Source: Pseudomonadota bacterium
GTDB taxonomy: Bacteria; Pseudomonadota; Gammaproteobacteria; Burkholderiales; JAJZQI01
Length of the DNA: 64,000 nt
Assembly: GCA_021851875.1 (NCBI GenBank)
Contig: JAJZQI010000003.1
Span: forward strand, 169,633 to 233,632
Reading direction: 5' to 3'
The notes beneath the pieces were generated by a model. It was given only the letters and a program-made list of their open reading frames with translations. It made no database searches and had not been told where the DNA came from. Shown here in pieces: positions 7,931 to 17,153 of this stretch (position 1 is the stretch's first letter; every line of letters begins with the position of its first letter). Made by a program: the position numbers and the translations under genes.

Positions 7931-9880
7931 TTATATTGCGCGGGGCCGGAATGTGCGTATGCGTTGCCGCAGGGTCGGCAGATCGCCTGCGCCGGTCCGG
8001 TAACGCAGACCGATGTAGAGCGAGGTGATGGCCTGGATATCGGCGGCCAGGTCAGGGCGCAGCCGGCCGGCGCGCGCGGCGAAGTCGGCCGGGCCTTCGC
8101 CGGCCCGGCGCTCCAGCTTGATGGCCGACAGCTTGCGGCAGAAGGTGCGATAAAGGCGCTGCGCCGGATCTTCCGGCGGGCGCGGCCGGTGCAGAATCTG
8201 ACGTGCCAGCACCAGTGTGGTCAGCATGAGCGCCACAGTCAGGGCGGCAATCATGCCTTGCCAGCTTGCCAGCATCGGGTGCAGGCGTTTGAGCAAATCG
8301 AGCTGGCGGTTCTGGTCGTAACCAAGAATCCATTGGTTCCAGCGGGTGTTGAGCATGTCCCATGTCAGGCGCGAGCGTTTGAGCCAGCTGCTGTCCAGTT
8401 CGGTGAGTACGGCGGGCAGTTGGGACGCCGGCACGGCATGGCCGATGCCCGCGGTCAGCCGCTCGAGCGCCACGGCACTGGTCGGATCGACACGGGTCCA
8501 GCCCTGGTCGGGGAAATAGACTTCCGCCCAGGCATGCGCGTCCGACTGGCGGATGAGCCAGTACTGCCCGAGCGGATTGTATTCGCCGCCCTGATAACCG
8601 GTGACAATGCGTGCAGGCACGCCGGCGGCGCGCATGAGAAAGACGAAGGCGCTGGCATAGTGCTCGCAGAAACCCTGTTTGCTGCGGAAAAGAAAATCGT
8701 CCACCGTGTCGGGCCCCAGTCTGGGCGGGGTCAGCGTGTAGCTAAATCCCTGGGTGGCGAAAAAATTCAGCGCGCGGGCGACAATCCGGCGCGGCGAGCT
8801 GCCCTTCCAGCTGGCCGCCAGTTGCCGCGCCAGCAGGTTGCCGTCCTGCGGCAGAGCAAGCGCGTGCTGCTCTTCCCAGTCGCTCAGCGGGGCAAAAGGC
8901 AGGGTGTCGCCAACTGCGCTGCTGATTTCCAGCCGCGTGCGCTGTTTTAGAGGTTTGCTGTATAGCAGCTGGTAATCGCCGGTCAGCCGGCTGTCGGGCG
9001 GCAGCGCCAGGGGGGCGCCCATGGCAAACAGCCAGCGGCTTTCCTGCGGTTCCAGCGTGGTCGTGTAGCGCAGCGGCTGCGCGTTCTGCGGCAGAGCCGG
9101 GCGCATCGACGGCAGGGGCGGCGCGGTCCAGCTGCGGCCGTCGAAATCCCACAATACCGGTCCGCGCCAGTACATCTGTTGCAAAGGCGGTATTGAGCCA
9201 TGAAATTGCACGCGGAACACCGCTGCGTCGGACAGGATCAGATCGGCGATGTTGCCGATGGTCATGTGGTCGGACAGGCCGCTGATCGAGGAATTTTTGT
9301 CCGGCGGCAGGCCCCAGATGGGGCCGGGAATGCGGGGAAACAATACAAACAGCAAAAGCATGAGCGGCAGTGCCTGCAGCATGAGCCGACCGGCCCAGCG
9401 CACGCGTTGGCGCGGATGACGGGCGAGGGAGGCGAATTCCTGGCAGCCGGTCCAGGCAAGCAGCAGCAGCCAGAAAGCGAATATCGCCCAGGCCGCGCTG
9501 CCCATGCTTTCGGAAAACAGGAACTGACTCAGCAGCAGAAACGTGCTGCTGAGCAGCAGAACGACCTCGTCGCGCACCGTTTTCAACTCGAACAGCTTGA
9601 GCGGCGCGAGCGTCAGCAGCAGAGCGGTACCCGCCAGACGGCCGGTGATGGTATGGAATTGCGCCAGCACGCCTGCCGCTGCGGCCAGCGCAATTCCCCA
9701 TAGCAGCCAGCGCGGCATGGCAGGCAGGCGCGCGGCGGTTTGCAGAACGTTCCAGCCCAGCAGCAACAGCACGAACAGGCTGATCCACAGGGGCATGCGG
9801 GCAAAGTGCGGTGCGGCGCAAGCCAGCAGGGCGGCGCTAAGCCAGTAACGCTGATGGGTGAGCGCGGGCAGTCTGGTCAT
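7931..9880 (-). CDS. TgpA-like membrane transglutaminase (DUF3488 plus transglutaminase core)
   Basis: A 649-residue inner-membrane protein. About six N-terminal helices form the DUF3488 part. A periplasmic transglutaminase-like domain follows at about residues 330-500, with cysteine in KQGFCEHYASAFV, histidine in SDAHAWAEVYF and aspartate in WTRVDPTSAV, so the Cys-His-Asp triad is intact. One more helix and a cytoplasmic tail finish it. The start at 9880 overlaps the DUF58 stop (ATGA); a longer upstream reading lies in that gene. Pseudomonas TgpA is essential, but its substrate is uncertain. Confidence 0.9.
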   Translation of the reverse strand: MTRLPALTHQRYWLSAALLACAAPHFARMPLWISLFVLLLLGWNVLQTAARLPAMPRWLLWGIALAAAAGVLAQFHTITGRLAGTALLLTLAPLKLFELKTVRDEVVLLLSSTFLLLSQFLFSESMGSAAWAIFAFWLLLLAWTGCQEFASLARHPRQRVRWAGRLMLQALPLMLLLFVLFPRIPGPIWGLPPDKNSSISGLSDHMTIGNIADLILSDAAVFRVQFHGSIPPLQQMYWRGPVLWDFDGRSWTAPPLPSMRPALPQNAQPLRYTTTLEPQESRWLFAMGAPLALPPDSRLTGDYQLLYSKPLKQRTRLEISSAVGDTLPFAPLSDWEEQHALALPQDGNLLARQLAASWKGSSPRRIVARALNFFATQGFSYTLTPPRLGPDTVDDFLFRSKQGFCEHYASAFVFLMRAAGVPARIVTGYQGGEYNPLGQYWLIRQSDAHAWAEVYFPDQGWTRVDPTSAVALERLTAGIGHAVPASQLPAVLTELDSSWLKRSRLTWDMLNTRWNQWILGYDQNRQLDLLKRLHPMLASWQGMIAALTVALMLTTLVLARQILHRPRPPEDPAQRLYRTFCRKLSAIKLERRAGEGPADFAARAGRLRPDLAADIQAITSLYIGLRYRTGAGDLPTLRQRIRTFRPRAI

Positions 9881-10821
9881 GCCGGGAACAGCGCCAGCGC
9901 TTCCAGACAGCGCTGCTGGTGAAGCTCGCCCAGCGCCGGCGGAATGGTTTGCTGGGGCAAGCGCAGGCCGTAGGGCTGGCGGTTTTGCTCCAGCTGCAGC
10001 ACCCAGGCGGTGAGCTGCTCCAGGCGGGCCTCCGTGTCGAGCGGGGCAAAGTGCTGCCAGTCGAGCCACAATTCGGTGCCCTGCAGGCTGTCATAGGTTT
10101 TGCTGAACAGGCCGCGTTCGCCGGCCAGGGCTTTCCAGGCGATACGGGCAGGGGTATCGCCGGCTGCATAATTGCGCAGGCCGTGAAAATCATCTTCCTG
10201 TTCGGCGCTGATGCGTCGTTCTTGCCCGCTCTGACTGCTGGTCGGCGGCAAGGGGAGGCGCTGCGATGCCGGGCGGGGATAGACCAGCGTGTGGCTGGGC
10301 AGGTTGAGCCGCGACCAGGCATGAAACAGGCCAAAGGGATGGCGGGTGTAAAGTTGGAACCAGGGGGCTGTCAGGCTGCCGCGCTGGCGGGTGGGCACGG
10401 ACAGCTGGACTGCGGCCTTGGCGTGCGCGCCAACGTCGCCGTGGTCGTGCACGGTACTGTTTTGTTGCAGTGCGATGGCCAGCCGCAATTCTTTGCCGGG
10501 GTTGTCGAGCATGATGCGAAAGCGGGCGGTGTCGCCGGCAAACACCGGGGGGCCGGGCTCGCAGCGCACGCGCAGGCCATTGAGGTTGCGGAAGGTATAG
10601 AGAATCGACAGCAGCATGATGCTGCCGAACCAGAAAATCAGGCCGAAGGCAAGGTTGCTGCTGTAATTGATGGCGCCGAGAAACATGACGAACAGGGCAA
10701 TAAAGGCCAGCAGGCCGTAACGGCTCGGCAGGATGAAGATGCTGTGGCGATTGAGCGTAACCGTGCCCGACTGGGGCCGGGGCGGGCGCCAGAAATTGAG
10801 GTCGGTTTTTTGCCGGGCCAT
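9877..10821 (-). CDS. DUF58 domain protein (MoxR-associated)
   Basis: A 314-residue protein with two transmembrane segments near the N terminus (about residues 30-70) followed by a soluble region. It includes the DUF58 signature around DDFHGLRNYAAGDTPARIAWKA split by short loops, and a von Willebrand A-like C-terminal part. DUF58 proteins are regularly encoded with a MoxR ATPase and TgpA, as here, and are thought to be remodelled by MoxR. The molecular function is not established. Confidence 0.88.
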   Translation of the reverse strand: MARQKTDLNFWRPPRPQSGTVTLNRHSIFILPSRYGLLAFIALFVMFLGAINYSSNLAFGLIFWFGSIMLLSILYTFRNLNGLRVRCEPGPPVFAGDTARFRIMLDNPGKELRLAIALQQNSTVHDHGDVGAHAKAAVQLSVPTRQRGSLTAPWFQLYTRHPFGLFHAWSRLNLPSHTLVYPRPASQRLPLPPTSSQSGQERRISAEQEDDFHGLRNYAAGDTPARIAWKALAGERGLFSKTYDSLQGTELWLDWQHFAPLDTEARLEQLTAWVLQLEQNRQPYGLRLPQQTIPPALGELHQQRCLEALALFPA

Positions 10822-10833
10822 GGTTATGAAACC

Positions 10834-11745
10834 TCAGGGAATCGGCGTCTGCTCGAGTATCCAGCCGGCCGGTTGGGCCGACATTTTGCCGGCATCCGCC
10901 ACCATCAGCCGGTGGCCGGCAATGGCCGGGAAGACGCTTTGCACATCTTCCGGCAGCACATGGTCGCGCCCGTCCAGCCAGGCCCATGCCTGGGCGGCGT
11001 GCAGCAGGCCCAGGCCGGCGCGGGGGGACAGTCCGAGACTGAAAAATTCGCTTTGGCGCGACTGGCGCAGCAAGGCCTGCAGGTAATCGAGCAGCGCATT
11101 CGATACATGCACGGCGCGAGCGGCCTGCTGAGCGGTTTTCAGCTCGTCCGCGCTCAATTGCGCGGGCAATTGCTGCAGCATGACGCGCCGATCCATGCCG
11201 CGCAGCAGTTCGCGCTCCGCTTCGGGGGACGGAAAACCGAGCGAAATGCGCATGAGAAAACGATCGAGCTGCGATTCCGGCAGGGGATAGGTGCCGATCT
11301 GATGCGACGGATTTTGCGTGGCGATGACAAAGAAAGGCTCCGGCAGGGGACGGGTCTTGCCTTCTGTCGTCACCTGGCGTTCTTCCATGGCTTCGAGCAA
11401 TGCGCTTTGCGCCTTGGGAGTGGCCCGGTTGATTTCGTCGGCTAGGATCAGCTGGGCGAAGATGGGGCCGGGCTGGAACTGAAAACCGCCCTGCTGCCGG
11501 TCGAATACCGCCACACCGAGGATGTCGGCCGGCAACAGGTCGCTGGTGAACTGAATGCGCTGGTAACTGAGCCCGAGGGTCTGGGCAATGGCGTGCGACA
11601 GGGTGGTTTTGCCTACGCCGGGCAGATCTTCGATCAGCAGGTGCCCCTGTGCCAGCAGACAGGTGACGGCCAGCCGCACGGACGGCTCCTTGCCGAGAAT
11701 GACGCTGTTCAGTTGTGCCAGAACCGGTTGCAGGGTGACTGTCAT
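10834..11745 (-). CDS. MoxR-family AAA+ ATPase
   Basis: A 303-residue chaperone-like AAA+ ATPase with Walker A in EDLPGVGKTTL (about residues 38-48), Walker B in LILADEINRA, and sensor elements ATQNP and LPESQLDRF. It is first in a three-gene minus-strand operon with DUF58 (12-base gap) and TgpA. The likely role is nucleotide-driven remodelling of the DUF58/TgpA partners at the inner membrane, inferred from conserved clustering. Confidence 0.92.
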   Translation of the reverse strand: MTVTLQPVLAQLNSVILGKEPSVRLAVTCLLAQGHLLIEDLPGVGKTTLSHAIAQTLGLSYQRIQFTSDLLPADILGVAVFDRQQGGFQFQPGPIFAQLILADEINRATPKAQSALLEAMEERQVTTEGKTRPLPEPFFVIATQNPSHQIGTYPLPESQLDRFLMRISLGFPSPEAERELLRGMDRRVMLQQLPAQLSADELKTAQQAARAVHVSNALLDYLQALLRQSRQSEFFSLGLSPRAGLGLLHAAQAWAWLDGRDHVLPEDVQSVFPAIAGHRLMVADAGKMSAQPAGWILEQTPIP

Positions 11746-11821
11746 GGGCGGAGCGTGTCTTGTTGTGGATGCTCGACACTATAGCGCAAGCAGCCGCGGC
11801 AGGCGAATCAGCCGGGGTGTG

Positions 11822-12610
11822 TCAACTCGCTCTGGGCTGCCAGCTCGCCAGTTCTGCAGCATCAAAGCCGGCCTGCTCACGGGCGGACTGGTTGAAGGGG
11901 CCTTTGGGCAGCGGCATGGCGTATTCGGCGGCGAGTTCGCGGTAGCGCTGCTGCGGCAGGACGTTGCTTTGCCGGCAAAGCCAGTTGTACCAGTGGTTGC
12001 CGCTGGCGACATGGCCGATCTCGTCGCGCAGGATGATGTCGAGAATGCCGGCGGCAGCCGTGTCGCCCGCCTGCACCAGTTTTTTATGGATGCCGGGGGT
12101 GACATCGAGGCCGCGCGCCTCCAGTGTGCGCGGCACCAGCGCCAGGCGGGCCAGCAGGTCGTGCCGGGTGCGTTCGGCGGCGAGCCATAGCCCGTTATGC
12201 GCAGGAAAGTCACCGTAATCGTGACCCAGTGTCAGCAAATGGTCGCGCAGCAGCTGAAAATGCAGCGCCTCTTCCTGCGCCACTTTCAGCCAGTCGCGAT
12301 AAAACGCCTCCGGCCGGCCGGCAAAGCGCCAGACGATGTCGAGCGCCAGATTGATGGCGTTGAATTCGATGTGCGCCAAGGCATGAATCATCACTGCACG
12401 TCCTTCCGCCGTGTTCAGCTTGCGCTGCTGTAACTGGCTGGGAGGAACGAGTTCAGGCCGGGCCGGGCGACCGGGTATGCTGCCAATCGGCTGCAACTGC
12501 GGTTGAGGATCGAGCGCGCCATTCAAGTCCATATGCTGCACGAGACGGCACTTGTTAAGCGGGTCACATTCGGTCAGGGCTTCCAGAGCCAACTGGCGCA
12601 GGTCGGGCAT
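11822..12610 (-). CDS. DUF455 ferritin-like protein
   Basis: A 262-residue soluble protein with a ferritin-like four-helix pattern of metal ligands: HIEFNAINLALD, QEEALHFQLL and LRDEIGHVASGNHW, spaced as in the DUF455 family. Members are predicted diiron proteins related to MiaE-like hydroxylases, but none of this subgroup has a function known to me. It is transcribed from the minus strand into the gap before the MoxR operon. No clear ribosome site precedes the ATG. Confidence 0.85.
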   Translation of the reverse strand: MPDLRQLALEALTECDPLNKCRLVQHMDLNGALDPQPQLQPIGSIPGRPARPELVPPSQLQQRKLNTAEGRAVMIHALAHIEFNAINLALDIVWRFAGRPEAFYRDWLKVAQEEALHFQLLRDHLLTLGHDYGDFPAHNGLWLAAERTRHDLLARLALVPRTLEARGLDVTPGIHKKLVQAGDTAAAGILDIILRDEIGHVASGNHWYNWLCRQSNVLPQQRYRELAAEYAMPLPKGPFNQSAREQAGFDAAELASWQPRAS

Positions 12611-12780
12611 GGGGGTAATAAAGTCGTCAAAACAGGCGCTTATGCTAGCGTTTTGATTGTTTGGCGTCCAGCCGATCTGTTTCTATAATTAAAAGGTAAT
12701 TTGATTAGTCCTGACTTTCAAGTAAGGGTTGCTTTGTCTGATTCTTCAGCGCATGCTGGCCGGGGGCGCCCGGCAAGCGC

Positions 12781-12978
12781 CTTCCTTCCTTTGCTTCGCC
12801 AAAGAAAGGAAGCAAAGAAAGGCGACCCTGAGTTTGTCGACAGCCCCGCGCGTCTGTATTTCTGGCGGGCGGCGAGTGAACTCGCGGCTACGCCGCTCAA
12901 ACAAGCACTCGCCGACTTCCCCCGCCACAAATTCAGCCGCTCGGCGACAAACTAAAGGGAACCCCTCTGTCCAGCGGT
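12781..12978. repeat. Hairpin-forming dispersed repeat, copy 1
   Basis: This fills most of the 430-base gap between the DUF455 and hsp20 genes. It has an outer boundary AAAGAAAGGCGACCCTGA, an inner inverted pair (CGGCGAGTG / CACTCGCCG), a terminal pair close to TTTCTGGCGGG / CCCGCC, and a GGGAACCCC end near 12959-12966. The same boundaries and stems recur in inverted orientation at 63812-64000. Short open frames inside are not genes. The rest of the gap shows only AT-rich promoter-like sequence. Confidence 0.8.
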
Positions 12979-13038
12979 TATGTGAGCTGAAACTCGGGGC
13001 TAGTCAGAAAAAGTAAACTCGGTAAAGGAGATTTAGGC

Positions 13039-13542
13039 ATGTTGGATACACTGAAAGAAGCGGGTAAAAGCATCCGCAAGGAATTCAATCGCGCGTGGGA
13101 AAATCTGGCCGAAGGCTGGCGGGAAGTCCTCAGCCGCAGCAATGATGCGCTCACTCACTTTGCCCATCACAAGGACGAAAACCCGGAGCAGCAAACGGGC
13201 GTGGCACCCTTGCCGCGCTGGGGCCTGATCGTCAGCGAGGTGGAGGAAACCGAGGGTGAAATCCTGGTGCGGGTGGAAGTGCCGGGCTTGAGCAAGGACG
13301 ACGTGCAGGTGGTCATCGAGGGCAACCGGCTGAGTCTGTCGGGCGAGAAACGCTTTCAGCGGGAAAGTCGCGACAGCACCTACCACATCATGGAGCGCGC
13401 CTACGGTTCATTCCAGCGTGTCATTCCCCTGCCGGGCAATGTGGATGCCGACAAGGCCAAAGCCGGCTATGCCGACGGCGTGCTGACCGTGCGTTTGCCC
13501 AAGGTGGGCGGCGGCGATGCCAAATCGGTGCCGGTCAAGTAA
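13039..13542 (+). CDS. Hsp20/alpha-crystallin family small heat-shock protein
   Basis: ATP-independent holdase that binds unfolding proteins. The 167-residue protein has a helical N-terminal arm (1-60) and an alpha-crystallin domain at about 65-160, with VEVPGLSKDDVQVVIEGNRL, the YGSFQR strand and GVLTVRLPK, and a short tail. AAAGGAG lies 8 bases before the ATG. I did not find a convincing sigma-32 promoter or CIRCE element in the upstream repeat-containing region. Confidence 0.93.
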   Translation: MLDTLKEAGKSIRKEFNRAWENLAEGWREVLSRSNDALTHFAHHKDENPEQQTGVAPLPRWGLIVSEVEETEGEILVRVEVPGLSKDDVQVVIEGNRLSLSGEKRFQRESRDSTYHIMERAYGSFQRVIPLPGNVDADKAKAGYADGVLTVRLPKVGGGDAKSVPVK

Positions 13543-13633
13543 GCGGCGTTGCATGCGAGCCGTGCCGGCCGTTGTGTTTCTGGCTTTGCTGGCGATGGCA
13601 GCGATACCGTTTGCGTCAACCCAAGGAGAGGTC

Positions 13634-14110
13634 ATGTCTCTGGTGCTGGTTTCCACCGCCTTTGCCGCGGGCGAGGTAATTCCGCGGCAATACACCTGCG
13701 ACGGTCAGAATATTTCGCCACCGTTGTCCTGGGCCGGCGTGCCCGATCAGGCGCGCAGTCTGGTGCTGATTGCGGACGATCCGGATGCGCCCGATCCGGC
13801 GGCGCCGAAAACGACCTGGGTGCACTGGCTGCTGTACAACCTGCCGGCTCGCCCGGGCGGACTGACGGAAGGCATACATCAGGCTGACTTGCCCGCCGGC
13901 GTGATGCAGGGGACAAACGACTGGAAACGTACCGGCTACGGCGGACCTTGTCCGCCAATCGGCAGGCACCGGTATTTCTTCAAACTGTATGCGCTGGATA
14001 CGGTGCTGCCGGATTTGCGCGACCCGACCAAGGCGGTGCTGGAGCAGGTAATGCATGGACATGTGCTGGCACATACTGAACTGATAGGCGTCTACCAGCG
14101 CAGTCGCTGA
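13634..14110 (+). CDS. YbhB/YbcL family (phosphatidylethanolamine-binding / Raf kinase inhibitor-like) protein
   Basis: A 158-residue PEBP-fold protein with the ligand-site motifs DDPDAPDPA and TTWVHWLLYNLP and a GYGGPCPP loop. An AAGGAGAGGTC ribosome site right before 13634 decides the start and gives the cytosolic YbhB length. The same frame is open to an ATG at 13553, which would add a plausible signal peptide (hydrophobic stretch PAVVFLALLAMAAIPFA). A secreted form is therefore possible. The ligand is unknown. Confidence 0.85.
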   Translation: MSLVLVSTAFAAGEVIPRQYTCDGQNISPPLSWAGVPDQARSLVLIADDPDAPDPAAPKTTWVHWLLYNLPARPGGLTEGIHQADLPAGVMQGTNDWKRTGYGGPCPPIGRHRYFFKLYALDTVLPDLRDPTKAVLEQVMHGHVLAHTELIGVYQRSR

Positions 14111-14142
14111 ACAGCGGATGAGACAAAAGGGCTAGGAGAAAC

Positions 14143-14217
14143 TGGCGTCCCCGACAGGAATCGAACCTGTAATCTTCCCTTAGGAGGGGAAAGTTATATC
14201 CATTTAACTACAGGGAC
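14143..14217 (-). tRNA. tRNA-Arg (anticodon CCT)
   Basis: The minus strand folds into a full cloverleaf: acceptor GTCCCTG paired with CGGGGAC, D stem GTTA/TAAC, anticodon stem TTCCC/GGGAA with loop CTCCTAA (anticodon CCT, reading AGG), a 4-base variable loop, T stem ACAGG/CCTGT with TTCGATT loop, and an encoded 3' GCCA tail. Length is 75 bases. Confidence 0.95.
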
Positions 14218-14334
14218 ACGCCAGACACTATTTTACAACATAAATGCCGGTGCGCGCCCGGCCTGTCTCGGCTTATCCCGTCGCTCATGAGGTCATGGTA
14301 TGCTGGTTGTTTAATTTATTGCACGGGTTAAAGC

Positions 14335-14826
14335 ATGAAACAGCCATGGTTTGCGCTGGGGCGGCAAGCCTGCAGAGCCGGTGAGGCGGCGCCGGATTTC
14401 GATCTGCCGGATGGGCGCGGCCAGATGCATCGGCTATCCGATTATCAAGGCAAATGGTTGCTGCTGTATTTTTACCCGCGCGACAATACGCCGCTGTGCA
14501 CGCGCGAGGCCTGCGGCGTGCGCGACAATTGGGGCGAATTCTCACGGCTGAATGCGGCCGTGCTCGGCATCAGTCTGGACAGCGAAGCCAGTCATCAGCG
14601 CTTTGCCGACATGTTGAACCTGCCTTTTCCGCTTCTGTCCGATATCTCGGGCGACGTGGCCTTCCGCTACGGCGCCCTGCTCAGGCTGGGCCCGCTCCGG
14701 CTGGCTCGGCGTTTCAGCTTTCTGATCGATCCGCAGGGGGGGATACGGCAGTGCTATTTCAAGGTGCAGGCCGACAAGCACGCGGGCGAAGTGGTGGATG
14801 AGCTGAAGCGGTTGCAGACGGTGTAG
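14335..14826 (+). CDS. bcp: Bcp/PrxQ-type peroxiredoxin
   Basis: A 163-residue thiol peroxidase of the bacterioferritin-comigratory-protein group. The peroxidatic cysteine is in YPRDNTPLCTREACG, with a possible resolving cysteine five residues later (C-x4-C), the atypical 2-Cys form. The start lies about 120 bases past the tRNA gene, which is transcribed the other way. It probably works with thioredoxin, as in the family. The MKQPWFALGRQA extension before the domain is short and not a clear signal peptide. Confidence 0.88.
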   Translation: MKQPWFALGRQACRAGEAAPDFDLPDGRGQMHRLSDYQGKWLLLYFYPRDNTPLCTREACGVRDNWGEFSRLNAAVLGISLDSEASHQRFADMLNLPFPLLSDISGDVAFRYGALLRLGPLRLARRFSFLIDPQGGIRQCYFKVQADKHAGEVVDELKRLQTV

Positions 14827-14864
14827 AATAAGCGACAGGCCACACACACTGAAGGTATAAAAAT

Positions 14865-15257
14865 ATGAACGGATTGAACGAAGCCCAATTGGCCGAACTG
14901 GCTGCATTCATGCAGGCGCGCAACAAGGTGTTGCGGCAGGAAATCCGCGAGGAATTGCTCGGCATGGACAAGGATCGCCCGCGCGAACTGGCCGGCGCGA
15001 TGGATCAGGGCGACGCAGCGCTGGCGGATGCGCTGGTGGATATTGAGGCGGCCACCATCGATCGGCAGATTCGTGAAATTCGCGCCATCGAAGCCGCACA
15101 AAAGCGCATGGCAGACGGCAGCTACGGCGAATGCATCGACTGCCGTGAGCCGATCGGTTTCGCCCGCCTGCAAGCCTACCCAACAGCCCAGCGTTGTGTC
15201 GCCTGTCAGGCAAAGCACGACGCACAGTATGCGCACGAGAACACCCCGACGCTGTAG
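14865..15257 (+). CDS. TraR/DksA-type zinc finger protein
   Basis: A 130-residue protein with a helical coiled N-terminal part (about 1-85) and a C4 zinc finger, CIDC then 18 residues later CVAC, at about residues 87-115. This is the DksA/TraR fold, which reaches into the RNA polymerase secondary channel, though members of this shorter subgroup are mostly uncharacterised. It lies 38 bases after bcp and 26 bases before metZ, so all three may be cotranscribed. Confidence 0.88.
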   Translation: MNGLNEAQLAELAAFMQARNKVLRQEIREELLGMDKDRPRELAGAMDQGDAALADALVDIEAATIDRQIREIRAIEAAQKRMADGSYGECIDCREPIGFARLQAYPTAQRCVACQAKHDAQYAHENTPTL

Positions 15258-15283
15258 GCGTTGCAAGAATTCGAGGATTACAC

Positions 15284-16453
15284 ATGGATGACAAATTAGC
15301 GCCGGAAACGCTGGCGATCCGCAGCGGTATACATCGCACCCAGTTCGAGGAACATTCCGAAGCGATGTTCCTCACCTCCAGCTTTGTCTACACCAGCGCG
15401 GAGCAGGCGGCGGCCCGTTTTACCGGAGCTGAGCCGGGTAATATTTACGCCCGTTTTACCAACCCCACCGTCACCGCATTCCAGGAGCGCCTGGCCGCGC
15501 TGGAAGGCGCAGATCGGTGTGTGGCGACTGCGTCCGGCATGTCCGCCATTCTGGCGACCGTCATGGGGCTGCTGTCGGCGGGCGACCACATTGTCGCCTC
15601 GCGCGCGCTGTTCGGTTCCACTGTGCAACTGCTGTCCAATATTCTCGGTCGCTTCGGTATTGAAACCACTTACGTGTCCGCTACCGATATGGCCGAATGG
15701 GAAGCCGCGGTGAAGTCCAACACCAAGCTGTTCTTTCTGGAATCGCCGTCCAACCCGCTGACCGAGATTTGCGACATTCGCGCCATTGCCGATCTGGCGC
15801 ACGCCAGCCATGCGCTGCTGGTGGTGGACAACTGCTTCTGCACGCCGATTCTGCAGCGCCCGCTGGAGTTGGGCGCCGACATCGTGGTGCACTCGGCTAC
15901 CAAATACATCGACGGCCAGGGCCGGGTGCTGGGCGGCGCGGTGCTGGGCGGCGAGAAACAGCTGGAAGGCGTGTACGGCTTTTTGCGCACCGCCGGGCCG
16001 ACTCTGTCCGCCTTCAATGCCTGGGTCCTGCTCAAGGGGCTGGAAACGCTCAAGATCCGCATGGACGCGCACTCCGCCAACGCGCTGGAACTGGCCAAAT
16101 GGCTGGCGTCTCATCCCAATGTGCAGCGCGTGCTGTACCCCGGCCTGGCTTCGCATCCGCAACACACGCTCGCCATGCAGCAGCAGAAAACCGGCGGCGG
16201 CATTGTGGCGTTTGAAGTGAAGGGCGGCAAGGATGCGGCCTGGAAGGTGGTGAACAATACGCAGTTGCTGTCCATCACCGCCAACCTGGGCGACGTGAAA
16301 ACCACCATTACTCACCCGGCCACTACCACCCACGGCCGCCTGACGCAGGAACAGCGCGATGCCGCCGGCGTGAGCGGCGGTCTGCTGCGTGTGGCTGTGG
16401 GGCTGGAAAATATCGACGATATCAAACAAGACTTGGCGCGGGGGCTCGATTGA
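15284..16453 (+). CDS. metZ: O-succinylhomoserine sulfhydrylase
   Basis: PLP enzyme that makes homocysteine directly from O-succinylhomoserine and sulfide in methionine synthesis. The 389-residue protein has the Cys/Met-metabolism fold with the PLP lysine in HSATKYIDGQGR, the upstream phosphate-binding ATASGMSAI, and a C-terminal THPATTTHGRL segment. The N-terminal LAIRSGIHRTQFEEHSEAMF resembles MetZ rather than MetB or MetC. The start at 15284 is preceded by a GAGGA site. Confidence 0.93.
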   Translation: MDDKLAPETLAIRSGIHRTQFEEHSEAMFLTSSFVYTSAEQAAARFTGAEPGNIYARFTNPTVTAFQERLAALEGADRCVATASGMSAILATVMGLLSAGDHIVASRALFGSTVQLLSNILGRFGIETTYVSATDMAEWEAAVKSNTKLFFLESPSNPLTEICDIRAIADLAHASHALLVVDNCFCTPILQRPLELGADIVVHSATKYIDGQGRVLGGAVLGGEKQLEGVYGFLRTAGPTLSAFNAWVLLKGLETLKIRMDAHSANALELAKWLASHPNVQRVLYPGLASHPQHTLAMQQQKTGGGIVAFEVKGGKDAAWKVVNNTQLLSITANLGDVKTTITHPATTTHGRLTQEQRDAAGVSGGLLRVAVGLENIDDIKQDLARGLD

Positions 16454-17112
16454 GGCGGCCGCTGCTGGCGGCGCTGATGTTGTTGCCGGCTGTAGCGTCT
16501 GCCGCCATGCTGCAGGTGGTGTATCAGGATCAGGAGCCGGCTAGTTTGCCCTACCTGAGCCGTTACATCATCACGCCTGACTATGTGCGCATCGACCAGG
16601 GCAGGGACCAGGACAATTTTCTTATTCTTGACCGGAAAAAACATGAATTGTTCGAAGTGCAGCACGATCGGCACGAAGTGCTGACTATCCCTACTGAAAA
16701 AGTGAATCTGAGCAAGGCATCCAAGCTGCAGGCGACGCTGGCCGATTCCCCTGCGCCTGCACGCGGCAAAGGTGCGATTGAACGGCAGGTGATGTTGAAG
16801 CAGCTGGTTTGCGCACGGGTGATCAGCATTCCGCAGCATCCCGAAGTGGCCGAGGTGCTGCGCGAATTCCGTCAGGTGCTGGCGGCGGCCCAGTGGCGCA
16901 CCTGGCAAGCCACGCCGGACGATGTGCGGCAACCGTGTGATCTGCAGTTGCAGGTGTTAAAGCCGGGGCAGGAATACGCGGACGGCATGCCGTTGGAAAT
17001 GCGCTACTCCAATGGGTTGACGCGCATCTTGCAGCAGGTGGACGAGATTGCCGACCGGCCGGAATTGTTTATCGTGCCGGTGGATTACAAGATGACGACT
17101 TTGCCGCGGTGA
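16450..17112 (+). CDS. Exported protein of unknown function
   Basis: A 220-residue protein beginning with a clear signal peptide (RRPLLAALMLLPAVASA, cleavage near residue 18). The only plausible start is a TTG that overlaps the metZ stop (TTGA), so it is translationally coupled to metZ. The mature part has no motif I recognise. It has one cysteine in KQLVCARVI and another in RQPCDLQL, which could pair. I propose no function. Confidence 0.72.
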   Translation: MRRPLLAALMLLPAVASAAMLQVVYQDQEPASLPYLSRYIITPDYVRIDQGRDQDNFLILDRKKHELFEVQHDRHEVLTIPTEKVNLSKASKLQATLADSPAPARGKGAIERQVMLKQLVCARVISIPQHPEVAEVLREFRQVLAAAQWRTWQATPDDVRQPCDLQLQVLKPGQEYADGMPLEMRYSNGLTRILQQVDEIADRPELFIVPVDYKMTTLPR

Positions 17113-17153
17113 AAGTCTGACATTTAGCACAATGTCGATTACGCTTTACCTCG

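Noticed and set aside
12701..13016. Small open frames in the hsp20 upstream gap
   Set aside because: They fall inside the dispersed hairpin repeat, and equivalent frames are broken in the second copy.
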